From assembly GCA_026416715.1 (NCBI GenBank), contig JAOAEQ010000013.1, positions 1 through 64,000 of the forward strand: 64,000 nt of DNA. Direction: 5' to 3'. Every line of letters begins with the position of its first letter. The stretch's first letter is position 1. The notes under the pieces are model-generated. The model was given only the letters and a program-made list of their open reading frames with translations. It was not told the origin of the DNA and did no database searches. Shown here one piece after another: positions 17,059-25,237 of the stretch. This DNA is from a bacterium. GTDB taxonomy: Bacteria > UBP4 > UBA4092 > JAOAEQ01. Made by a program: the position numbers and the translations under genes.

Positions 17059-17588
17059 ATAAGATACGATTTATTTCAGGAATAGTAGCCATTTATATCA
17101 TGCTAGTTTCTAGCGGGTATCCGCAGAGTTTGTCTGTCTCTACAACGGGGAAGCCTATCTTGAGCACAGACCAGCCGTATGAAATGTATGGCGACAAATT
17201 CATCTCTTCAGTGGTCAATAACCAGCGAATTTCAAAATTAATCGGCCATGCGAAATTAGTTCTCAAAAACGATAATATTACGGTTACCGCTACCGAAATC
17301 TGGTATCATTCAGATGAGAAAAAAATGCAAGCGTTCAAAAACGTGGTTATCGTGAAAGAAGATGCGGTTAATGGGAAAATCGTTGCGACTGCAGATATGA
17401 TAGAATATTATGAAATAGCGAAAAAGGTACTATTAACCGGAGCACCCAAAGTGACACAGGAAAAAAATGAAATTAAAGGGGATTCTATCACTATTGAATT
17501 TGCTGATACGGGTGCTATAATAGAAATCGAAGGTAATGTTAACGCAATGATTTATCCGAGAACGAAAGAAACTAAATCGGTAGAATAA
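17055..17588 (+). CDS. lptA: LptA/OstA-like periplasmic LPS transport protein
   Basis: An LptA-type protein (177 aa) that forms the periplasmic bridge for lipopolysaccharide. It has a signal peptide (IRFISGIVAIYIMLVSSGYPQS) and repeating OstA strands: ISKLIGHAKLVLKNDNITVTA, EIWYHSDEKKMQAFKNVVIV, TADMIEYYEIAKKVLLTGAP and EIKGDSITIEFADTGAIIEIEG. It overlaps the upstream LptC-like gene (ATGA). LptB is not in the window. Confidence 0.85.
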   Translation: MNKIRFISGIVAIYIMLVSSGYPQSLSVSTTGKPILSTDQPYEMYGDKFISSVVNNQRISKLIGHAKLVLKNDNITVTATEIWYHSDEKKMQAFKNVVIVKEDAVNGKIVATADMIEYYEIAKKVLLTGAPKVTQEKNEIKGDSITIEFADTGAIIEIEGNVNAMIYPRTKETKSVE

Positions 17589-17638
17589 CCAGTGTTTGGT
17601 TTTTACCGTTTTCGGAATAGTTTTAGTAAGAGCAAACT

Positions 17639-18943
17639 ATGGCACATGAGTTAATGGATAAAGCTACCGCATATCAAATCTTACAGATTCCTAAAGAAGC
17701 GACTGAGGATGAAATTAAACATGCATATATTCAGCTGGTAAAAAAACATCCGCCAGAACTTGACCCGGATAATTTTATTAAAATTCGGAAAGCGTATGAG
17801 AATCTGAAAGACCCGGTTAAACGCGCTCGCGAAGATTTATTTACCTTCAACTTCATCCACGACCAATTCCGGTTCAGCGATGAAATGAAACAACCTACCC
17901 CACTCCAGCGAATCAATGAAGATATTGACGCATTATCTATGCAGTTAGAATCAGGCGCTGCGGATAGCGAAACCAAAAACCAATTAATTCTCGCGTATGC
18001 GAAACGCGCCTACGATTATGTAAAGAAAAAACTCTGGTCTGAAGCAATTCAGGATTGGGAAGCAATACGCAAACTAGATGAAACGAACGAAGATATTGCC
18101 CATAACCTGTTTTATGGATATAGCACAATGGGATATTATTATGGAGTGCACGAACGATATCAAGAGGCAATCCAATGTTGGTTAAAAGCTCTTGCCTTAC
18201 GGGAAAATACCCCTGCCCTCTATCACAATTTAGCGATTGCGTATGATAAAATCGGCGATAAGGAAAATAGTGAAAAATATTGGCGCGAAACCTTGAAACG
18301 ATGGGAAATGCGACTACGTGAAGACCCGGCGGATGAATATTTAAAAACCTGTATTGTTGAACTACATAAGTTTTTCGGTGGCAGACTGTTAAGTACCTCT
18401 CCAGATAAGAAAGCGAATATCGAAGAAGCGATTGCCGAATATCGGGAAGTATTAAAAATTTCACCGGATAATTTCCATGCCCAACTCCAGATAACCACCG
18501 CTCTTATGCAAGAGGGAAAATGGAATGAAGCAATTAAAGAACTTAACCAAATGCTTCGAGTTCATCGGGACAATCTTGAGGTACTCAATATGCTCGGCTG
18601 GGCATATTTGAATAGCGGGAAAGTAGACGAATCGTTTGCTGTCTGGAATCGTTGCATTGCGCTCGACCCGAAAAACCAAATGGCGAGAGATAATATTATC
18701 CGTGGACATTTAACCGTTGGGAAAAAACTACGCGAACGTGGATTATATAACGCAGCCTTAGTTCATTTCAAAAGTGTGTTAAAATATTTACCATCGAAAC
18801 CGGATATTCATCTAGAAATCGGCAATACCTATGCAATGAAAGGAGATTATCGTTCTGCGGTTGCTTGCTGGCAAACCGTGTTACAGTTAGACCCGAAAAA
18901 TAAGATTGCGAAGAAAGCAATTGCTGAAACCCGATTCCGCTAA
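17639..18943 (+). CDS. J-domain protein with TPR repeats (HPP variant)
   Basis: A 434-residue cytoplasmic protein. A J domain occupies about residues 9-68 (AYQILQIPKEATEDEIKHAY, then IRKAYENLKDPVKRARE), but the helix II-III loop reads KKHPPELDPDNF, so the canonical HPD tripeptide is HPP. The remainder (about 115-434) is built of TPR units, with clear ones at LFYGYSTMGYYYGVHERYQE, ALYHNLAIAYDKIGDKEN and the final DIHLEIGNTYAMKGDYRSAV. It overlaps grpE (TAATG) and is followed by hsp70, so it is probably the client or targeting co-chaperone of that Hsp70. Confidence 0.9.
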   Translation: MAHELMDKATAYQILQIPKEATEDEIKHAYIQLVKKHPPELDPDNFIKIRKAYENLKDPVKRAREDLFTFNFIHDQFRFSDEMKQPTPLQRINEDIDALSMQLESGAADSETKNQLILAYAKRAYDYVKKKLWSEAIQDWEAIRKLDETNEDIAHNLFYGYSTMGYYYGVHERYQEAIQCWLKALALRENTPALYHNLAIAYDKIGDKENSEKYWRETLKRWEMRLREDPADEYLKTCIVELHKFFGGRLLSTSPDKKANIEEAIAEYREVLKISPDNFHAQLQITTALMQEGKWNEAIKELNQMLRVHRDNLEVLNMLGWAYLNSGKVDESFAVWNRCIALDPKNQMARDNIIRGHLTVGKKLRERGLYNAALVHFKSVLKYLPSKPDIHLEIGNTYAMKGDYRSAVACWQTVLQLDPKNKIAKKAIAETRFR

Positions 18944-19488
18944 TGCATGCATTGAAATTGAAACGAGAACAGTTTGTTATTGACGAACCGAAAGAGCCAG
19001 TGATTTCTGAAGACCAGAATTCCCTAACCCAACCGAAATCTTATGGTGATTTAGTCGAAGAAATTTCGGCGTTACTGCGACAACAGCAATCTAAACAAAA
19101 TAATCAATTTCAGCCGAGTGTTTCCCAGGCAACCGTTGATCCTATCATTGGTCTGGTTGAAGATTTAATTCCTATCCTCGATAGTTTTGAAAGAACCCTT
19201 GACTTAGCGAAGAGTTTCAGCGATAATGAGGTATTGTCAAATTGGATGAAAAATATTGAAGCGATATATCGAAAATTAAAACTGATATTATTTCGACTCG
19301 GACTCCGTGAAATCGAAAGTATCGGTCAACCAATTGATTATAATAAACATGAAGTAGTAGAATATCAGGAAACGAATGAGGTTCCGGAGAATACTATCAT
19401 TGCAGAAAAACAACGGGGTTATTCATTCCGGGATAAAGTTATCCGGGATGCTAAAGTTGTTGTAGCGAAAAGAATTGCTCATTCTTAA
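18943..19488 (+). CDS. grpE: GrpE nucleotide exchange factor
   Basis: GrpE-like exchange factor for Hsp70 (181 aa). The N-terminal half is charged and probably coiled (EEISALLRQQQSKQNNQF). The conserved head follows: VEDLIPILDSFERTLDLAKS, LKLILFRLGLREIESIGQPIDYNKHEVVEY, and the terminal GYSFRDKVIRDAKVVVAK. Its ATG is shared with the stop of the J-TPR gene and it ends 18 bases before the Hsp70 gene, so the three are almost certainly cotranscribed. It is more divergent than a typical housekeeping GrpE. Confidence 0.93.
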   Translation: MHALKLKREQFVIDEPKEPVISEDQNSLTQPKSYGDLVEEISALLRQQQSKQNNQFQPSVSQATVDPIIGLVEDLIPILDSFERTLDLAKSFSDNEVLSNWMKNIEAIYRKLKLILFRLGLREIESIGQPIDYNKHEVVEYQETNEVPENTIIAEKQRGYSFRDKVIRDAKVVVAKRIAHS

Positions 19489-19506
19489 AAAAAGGGGTAT
19501 TTATAT

Positions 19507-21261
19507 ATGGGTAAGATAATTGGTATCGATTTAGGGACAACCACTTCGTTAATGGCGTTTATGGATAAAGATAAACCAGCGATTATACCGAATAATCTTG
19601 GAGAACGGATCACGCCATCGGTTGTCTGTTTTACTAAATCGGGTGAAATTCTTGTTGGGAAAAAAGCGAAAAAAGCTGCTATTATGAATGTCGGCAGAAC
19701 GATATTTAGTATCAAACGGCATATGGGAACCGATTATCGCGTGAAAATCGATAACAAGTCATATACGCCACAAGAAATTTCGTCTATGATTTTACAGAAG
19801 TTGAAACATGATGCGGAAGAATATTTTGGCGAAGAAGTCAATCAGGCGGTGATAACCGTTCCGGCTTATTTTACCGATAAACAGCGCACCGCAACGAAAG
19901 ATGCGGGCGAAATTGCCGGATTTAATGTTCGGCGGATCATTGATGAACCGACTGCTGCGGCGTTAGCGTATGGGTTGGATAAAGAAGAAGACCAGAAATT
20001 GCTCGTGTATGACTTCGGTGGTGGAACGTTTGACGTTTCCGTTATTGAAGTTATCTCTGGCGTATTCCAGGTATTAGCTATTCAGGGGAACACCCATCTC
20101 GGTGGCGATGATATCGATAACCGGATTGTGCATTATCTCGTGGAAGAGTTTAAGAAAAAAGAAGGAATAAACCTAGCAGAAGATGAAACTGCAATGTTCC
20201 GATTAAAAGAAGCTGCAGAAGAAGCGAAAATTGAATTATCAGAAGTGTTAGAAACCGAAATTATTTTGGATGCGATTGCCACTACCGAAAAAGGTCCCTT
20301 AACGTTAACCACGACGTTAACTCGGTCGAAATTAGAATCGTTGATTTACGATATTATTGAGCGAACGATTGAACCGACTCGGCAGGCGATTGAAGATGCG
20401 GGATTAACCCCAGCGGAAATCGACCGGGTTATTCTCGTTGGAGGAACAACTCGCATTCCGGCAGTTCAGCGGCTGGTAAAAGAAATCGTGAAAAAAGACC
20501 CGCATAAAGATATCGTTCCGGAAGAAGTTGTTGCGTTAGGTGCGGCGGTGCAATCGTTAGTTCTCGCACCGTTAGAAGGAGAATTAGAAGATACGCTAGC
20601 AGCGCGATATGGCAAGGAAGCGCCGGTAATCGTCCACTTAACTCCGTTTTCGCTCGGAGTCGGGCTAATCAACGATCAATTTGGCGTGCTTATCGAACGG
20701 AATTCAACCTACCCGACTGAAGCGAAAGATATATTTACGACAACGCGCGATTTTCAGGAAGCGATTTCATTCCCGGTGTATGAAGGAGAAAGTCCGATTG
20801 CTTCCGAGAATACGTTTCTTGATATGTTGCGAATTGATGGGATAACCCCAGCGCCGCGTGGGGTGCCTCGGATTGAAGTAACGTTCCGCATCAATCCGGA
20901 TCGGATTCTTGAAGCGAAAGCAGTAGATTTAGCTACCGGAAAAGAAAAACAAATTACGGTTAAGGCTACCGATAGTCGGTTGACCGAAAAAGAGAAACAG
21001 CGGATGATTCAAGAAGCGAAAGCGCGTGTTGCCAAGATGCTCAAACAGCAGGTTAAAGAAACCGTGCAACAGGATGCGGAATCGTTAATTTTCCGAGCAG
21101 AAAAAGCGATTGCGGAAAGTGATGATTTTCTCGTTGAAGATATCGAAAATGCCATTAAAGAGTTAAAATCTGCGCTCGAAGGAAAAGATACGAGTAAAAT
21201 CGAGTCGAAAATGGAAGTGTTGAATTCGTTACTGAACCGACTCGGGGAATCCGCTGGTTAA
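19507..21261 (+). CDS. dnaK: Hsp70 (DnaK family, short C-terminus)
   Basis: An Hsp70 ATPase of 584 residues. The nucleotide-binding domain is canonical: GIDLGTTTSLMA, AVITVPAYFTDKQRTATKDAG, IIDEPTAAALAYGLD, YDFGGGTFDVSV and ILVGGTTRIPAV. The substrate domain starts near PVIVHLTPFSLGVGL, where DnaK normally has VTPLSLGIET, and continues to TPAPRGVPRIEVTF. A linker expansion (EGELEDTLAARYGKEA) precedes it. The C-terminal lid stops at NRLGESAG without the long flexible tail of DnaK. It is therefore more likely a second, specialised Hsp70 than the housekeeping one. A terminator follows. Confidence 0.94.
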   Translation: MGKIIGIDLGTTTSLMAFMDKDKPAIIPNNLGERITPSVVCFTKSGEILVGKKAKKAAIMNVGRTIFSIKRHMGTDYRVKIDNKSYTPQEISSMILQKLKHDAEEYFGEEVNQAVITVPAYFTDKQRTATKDAGEIAGFNVRRIIDEPTAAALAYGLDKEEDQKLLVYDFGGGTFDVSVIEVISGVFQVLAIQGNTHLGGDDIDNRIVHYLVEEFKKKEGINLAEDETAMFRLKEAAEEAKIELSEVLETEIILDAIATTEKGPLTLTTTLTRSKLESLIYDIIERTIEPTRQAIEDAGLTPAEIDRVILVGGTTRIPAVQRLVKEIVKKDPHKDIVPEEVVALGAAVQSLVLAPLEGELEDTLAARYGKEAPVIVHLTPFSLGVGLINDQFGVLIERNSTYPTEAKDIFTTTRDFQEAISFPVYEGESPIASENTFLDMLRIDGITPAPRGVPRIEVTFRINPDRILEAKAVDLATGKEKQITVKATDSRLTEKEKQRMIQEAKARVAKMLKQQVKETVQQDAESLIFRAEKAIAESDDFLVEDIENAIKELKSALEGKDTSKIESKMEVLNSLLNRLGESAG

Positions 21262-21282
21262 CAAGGTTTATGGTGCTCAACC

Positions 21283-21353
21283 AGAAGTTTTGAAGTTTTG
21301 GAGTTGTGGAGGTTAGAACTTCATAATTTCAAAACTGCATAACTTCTTTTTTT
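21283..21353 (+). terminator. Intrinsic terminator after the Hsp70 gene
   Basis: AGAAGTTTTGAAGTTTTG (21283-21300) pairs with CAAAACTGCATAACTTCT (21330-21347), with two mismatches in 18, and runs straight into seven T (21347-21353). The loop is 29 bases and contains TGGAGG. The next gene's ATG is only six bases after the T tract. Confidence 0.75.
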
Positions 21354-21358
21354 ATTCT

Positions 21359-23011
21359 ATGCGCTGTCCTGTATGTTCGACAGAAAATCGTGATGACCGA
21401 ACAGAATGTTATCATTGTCAGAGCGATTTAACGATTCTCCGGACGATAATCAATCGCGCGAAACAACATTACAATAATGCTCTCGAACATGCAGAACGTG
21501 GTCGGACTTCTGAAGCCATCGCTGAATTAAAAACAGCGCTTGAATTGAACTCGAGTCATGCGCCATCACATAATGTTCTCGGCACTCTCTATGCGAAAAA
21601 AGGGTTATACAAAGAAGCGATTGCCGAGTGGGAACGGGCGTTATCGCTCGACCCGACGTTAAAAAAATCGCATGAGTATATTCAGCAAGCGTTAAAATTT
21701 ACCCAGAGGTCAAATTTAGCGAAAAGAGTCGCCCAATTAACCAATCTCACGTTTCTACTCGCCGGGTTATTGCTCATCTCGTGCAGTATCATATTGTATT
21801 TCTTCTATCTCGATAAGTTATATCAGAAAGGTCAGCACGCGTTCAATAACAACGATTTCCAAAGTGCATATACTATTTTCCATCAAGTAGCAAACAATAA
21901 CATTTCAACGACGATGACGCAAGGCGCTCGATTAGCGATAGCAAAAATAGATGCACAACTACAAACTGCACTAACGAATATAGAACAGAAACGGTTACTG
22001 AAACAATACGAAGACGGCATCGCACTTTGTCTGCGAATGGAAAAAATCTCGTTACCGTCGGTTTGGCAACAGAAATTCAAAGAACAAAAACGGGCATTAT
22101 TAACCGCGATACTCGAACGTGATTTACCCGGCGCACTTAATGTTTATTATCAAAAAAATGATTTTCAAGCTGCAGTGCAATCTGTCAACCAGCTTAAATC
22201 AAAATATCCTGATATTGGCAACTTACCAGAATATATCACTGCAGTAGCAAAACTGCAGAATGATTATTTATCCAAACAGATGCAGAATATCGAGCAACTT
22301 CAGCGACAGAAGAAATTTCAATTAGCTATTGAGTTCGCTCAGAGCATTATTAGCACCAACCCGCCAGAAGAATGGAAATTTAAATTGACGCAACTCGTTA
22401 CCACATTGAAAAAAGAAAAAACGCAATCTGAATTTCAACAAATTCAATCCAGTTATCAAAATAAACGATACGAAATCGCGTATACGCTGTTGACCGCAAT
22501 TGATGTTGCTGGATTAGACCCACCGCAACAAGTTTGGTTACATAACGAATTGCCCAATATCAAATCCGGATTAATCAAAGCATATTGGAAAGATATGAGC
22601 GAGCAGAGCGAATCAATCTTTAGCCAGAATTTAACAGCGGATTCCGCGCAGGGAATCATAAAAAAAGCAGACTTTATCGTTCGTGCTGCGCCGGATGCGC
22701 AATTTGCGGATGACGCGTTATATTTTAAAGGATTAGCGCAGGAGCAATTGCGACAATGGAATAATGCGATTGCGAGTTATCTGCAACTCAATAAACAATT
22801 CCCGAAAAGTTCTTTGGTACCTGATGCGTTATACCGCATGGGATTCTGCTACGAACAACTGAAACAATCTGATTCCGCACTCGCAACCTATCAGAAACTA
22901 ATTCAGCTTTATCCTAAAGGGAAATATACCAGTTTAGCAAATGCAAGAATTAAAGCGGTACAGAAGCTATCGAAAGAACTGAAAAGCGGTAGAACTGAAA
23001 AACAAAAGTAA
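21359..23011 (+). CDS. Zinc-ribbon, TPR, single-span membrane protein
   Basis: A 550-residue protein. Four cysteines at the N-terminus (CPVCSTEN...CYHCQ, residues 3, 6, 17, 20) form a zinc ribbon. TPR units follow (about 35-120, AIAELKTALELNSSHAPSHN and LGTLYAKKGLYKEAIAEWER). There is one membrane span (LTFLLAGLLLISCSIILYFF, about 138-158), then a long helical periplasmic part, and TPR again at the end (ALYRMGFCYEQLKQSDSALA). The ATG has no ribosome site and sits just past a terminator, so the start is uncertain, though it fits the zinc motif. It may be a membrane partner of the J-GrpE-Hsp70 set. The function is unknown. Confidence 0.85.
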   Translation: MRCPVCSTENRDDRTECYHCQSDLTILRTIINRAKQHYNNALEHAERGRTSEAIAELKTALELNSSHAPSHNVLGTLYAKKGLYKEAIAEWERALSLDPTLKKSHEYIQQALKFTQRSNLAKRVAQLTNLTFLLAGLLLISCSIILYFFYLDKLYQKGQHAFNNNDFQSAYTIFHQVANNNISTTMTQGARLAIAKIDAQLQTALTNIEQKRLLKQYEDGIALCLRMEKISLPSVWQQKFKEQKRALLTAILERDLPGALNVYYQKNDFQAAVQSVNQLKSKYPDIGNLPEYITAVAKLQNDYLSKQMQNIEQLQRQKKFQLAIEFAQSIISTNPPEEWKFKLTQLVTTLKKEKTQSEFQQIQSSYQNKRYEIAYTLLTAIDVAGLDPPQQVWLHNELPNIKSGLIKAYWKDMSEQSESIFSQNLTADSAQGIIKKADFIVRAAPDAQFADDALYFKGLAQEQLRQWNNAIASYLQLNKQFPKSSLVPDALYRMGFCYEQLKQSDSALATYQKLIQLYPKGKYTSLANARIKAVQKLSKELKSGRTEKQK

Positions 23012-23031
23012 TCTCACCATTAGAATCCACC

Positions 23032-23440
23032 ATAAATGGCTGGCTACATTCACTCATCCCTTCGAGATTAACAAATAGCCCTGGTAAGGGCGATTGAGAT
23101 TAGCCCAGCATGAAATGCTGGGGAAGTGGTATGAGAAAAACCGTTAGTCCCGCTCGGAACAGCTGAATACATGATCATTATCGAGACGTGAAATTCAATC
23201 GTCCCTAACGGGACTTGCGGATACGGGGTTCACGGGAACCCAGCCATAAATGGCTGGGCTAGTCTCAATCATCCCTAACGGGATTAATAAAATGCTATTC
23301 ATTTGGCATCCCCAGTAGCTATGAATGGCTGGGCTAGTATAACTCATTCCGTCGTGATTAACAAAATGCCATTCATTTGTGGTATTCTCAGCGGCTAGGG
23401 AATGAATGGGATTAGCAAAATGCATGGGATACGGAAGCGG
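23032..23440. repeat. CCCAGCC-stem repeat array (about four units)
   Basis: This 445-base convergent gap holds no credible gene. It carries units of about 75-80 bases. Each has a palindrome such as CCCAGCAT-GAA-ATGCTGGG (23104-23122) or CCCAGCCAT-AA-ATGGCTGGG (23239-23258), then GCTAGT, a TCATCCCTAACGGGATTA segment, and AAAATGCTATTCATTTGG. The spacing of clear units is 75 bases (23250 to 23325). Two more units, in the other orientation, lie at 38165-38275. The palindromes suggest a REP-like dispersed element. Confidence 0.8.
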
Positions 23441-23456
23441 AATCTATTGAACTAAT

Positions 23457-24146
23457 CTACCAATTATTTTCTTCTTTAGTAACTTCGGTGAAATCCTCGA
23501 TACTCCCGATATCTTTCCAATATTCGGTTATTTCGTAGAGAGAAATCGGTTTATTTTCAGCGATAATACGTTGAATGACCTCGGTTATATCGAGATAATC
23601 TTGACCGGAGATATAGTGTAACACCGCTGGACTAATCACATATATCCCTGCGAGAATCTGCAAGTGCAGGTTCGGTTTTTCGGTGATGTGCAATAACTTT
23701 CCGTTCTTAATTTCAGCGACACCGAATGGAATTGGGAACGATTGGGTTCGAATAGCAACCGTCATGAAGGAATCGGGGTGGTGGAGATGGTAGTCATAGA
23801 GCTGTTTGAAATTCGTTTTCGTTAAAATATCGCCGTTGATTAATAGCGCAGGTTCATCGAGCCAATCCCGCAGTTTTCCCAATCCGCCAGCGGTACCGAG
23901 TCGTTGTTCTTCAACCACGTAACGAATGGTTACTCCGAAATTTTTCCCGTCTTGGAAATAAGCGGAAATTAAATCGGATTTATATTCAGTGGTTATCGCA
24001 ATATCGGAGAATCCGAACCGGTGCAATTGTTCGATAATAATCTGTAGAATCGGTTTCCGCCCGACCGGGAGCAACGGTTTCGGAATTGTATGGGTAAATG
24101 GCTGGAGTCGAGTCCCCTGCCCGCCAGCCATAATGATTGCTTTCAT
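23457..24146 (-). CDS. Sugar-1-phosphate nucleotidyltransferase
   Basis: A nucleotidyl transferase (229 aa) that activates a sugar-1-phosphate. The N-terminal pyrophosphorylase signature is AIIMAGGQGTRLQPFTHTIPKPLLPV, followed by GTAGGLGKLRDWL and LLINGDILTKTNF, with the C-terminal EYWKDIGSIEDF. It has a single catalytic domain with no CBS or hexapeptide repeats, resembling mannose- or glucosamine-phosphate guanylyl/uridylyl transferases. It starts 20 bases after the LegB-like gene ends, pointing to a nucleotide-sugar pathway feeding a glycan. The exact sugar and nucleotide cannot be read from the sequence. Confidence 0.9.
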   Translation of the reverse strand: MKAIIMAGGQGTRLQPFTHTIPKPLLPVGRKPILQIIIEQLHRFGFSDIAITTEYKSDLISAYFQDGKNFGVTIRYVVEEQRLGTAGGLGKLRDWLDEPALLINGDILTKTNFKQLYDYHLHHPDSFMTVAIRTQSFPIPFGVAEIKNGKLLHITEKPNLHLQILAGIYVISPAVLHYISGQDYLDITEVIQRIIAENKPISLYEITEYWKDIGSIEDFTEVTKEENNW

Positions 24147-24165
24147 AGAAAATAATTACCCTACG

Positions 24166-25161
24166 TTAGATATTATAGATATTCGCTTTGTATAACGTGA
24201 TATATTCGCTAATCCATTCGATAGTTTTTTTCAGTCCATCATCGAGACTGGTTTTCGGTTTCCAGCCGGTAGCGTGCATCAATTTCCGTGAATCCGCCAT
24301 CAGTTCGCCGACTTCACTCGTTGCCGGGCGGATTCGGGTCGCATCGAAAATAATATCAACTTTTTTATCCATCAAGGTAATGATTTTTTCCGCTAAATCG
24401 CCGATTGATATCTCGAAGTTACTCCCCGCATTATACACTTCACCAATCGTTTTCTCAGATTCAGCGACGGCAAAAAATGCGTCTATCGTATCTTCGATGT
24501 AGGTAAAGTCACGTTTCGGATTCATTGCGCCGAGGAAAATCGTAGTTTGCGTTAACGCTTGCGAGATGATAGTCGGGATAACCGCTCGACCTGATTGCCG
24601 TGGTCCGTAGGTGTTAAACGGTCGTAATATGGTTATCGGTAATCCGTATGATTTAACGAAACTTTCAACGATTTTATCTGCACCGATTTTACTTGCCGCA
24701 TATGGCGATTGCGCTTGCAATGGATGTTGTTCATCTATCGGAACATATTGAGCAGTGCCATAAACTTCACTGCTGGATGCGTGGATGATTCGTTTTGTGC
24801 CGAGTTTTTTTGCGCTCAACAGGATATTCGTTGTTCCCAAGATATTCGTTTCGATAACATCTTTCGGGTAGCGATAGGAATACGGAATCGCAATCAGTGC
24901 GCCGAGATGAAATACGGTATCTACATCTCGCATTGCGGATTCAACTGCGTCCGGGTTCCGTAAATCGCCGGCGATAATTTCGATTTTCTCCTGTACGAGC
25001 GGAGATAGCCATTCTAATGCGCCACGGTCATTGCGCGAGTTATATCGGATAAACGCTTTAACCTTAGCTTTCTTTTCAACTAATTGTTCAACTAAATGAC
25101 TCCCGATAAACCCGCCAGCGCCAGTGACGAGCACCGGTTTATTTTCCCAATAGGTAGACAT
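24166..25161 (-). CDS. NAD-dependent sugar-nucleotide dehydratase/epimerase, LegB-like
   Basis: An extended SDR protein of 331 aa. Rossmann motif GAGGFIGSHLVEQLV, then ALIAIPYSYRYP, the catalytic SSSEVYGTAQYVP with Y-x3-K (YAASKIGADK), RPFNTYGPRQSGRAVIPTI and SNFEISIGDLAEKIITL. These stretches closely resemble the NAD-dependent 4,6-dehydratase LegB subgroup of legionaminic-acid and related pathways. The rest of that pathway (legC, legH, legI) is not in the window, so a legionaminate product is unproven. I prefer ATG 25161 (GGAGGG upstream) over starts that add a basic leader. Confidence 0.87.
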   Translation of the reverse strand: MSTYWENKPVLVTGAGGFIGSHLVEQLVEKKAKVKAFIRYNSRNDRGALEWLSPLVQEKIEIIAGDLRNPDAVESAMRDVDTVFHLGALIAIPYSYRYPKDVIETNILGTTNILLSAKKLGTKRIIHASSSEVYGTAQYVPIDEQHPLQAQSPYAASKIGADKIVESFVKSYGLPITILRPFNTYGPRQSGRAVIPTIISQALTQTTIFLGAMNPKRDFTYIEDTIDAFFAVAESEKTIGEVYNAGSNFEISIGDLAEKIITLMDKKVDIIFDATRIRPATSEVGELMADSRKLMHATGWKPKTSLDDGLKKTIEWISEYITLYKANIYNI

Positions 25162-25237
25162 ATTTCCCTCCATCAATGAACGGAATAACGGAAAGACTTC
25201 CGACCATCTTGGCAATTCGAGAGTGGTTTTTCGTTCT

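Noticed and set aside
23195-23425. A 76-residue minus-strand frame
   Set aside because: It runs wholly through the repeat array; such frames are a by-product of the repeats.
24166-25161. Claiming a legionaminic acid pathway
   Set aside because: Only a LegB-like dehydratase and one nucleotidyltransferase are seen; the condensing and synthase enzymes are not in the window.
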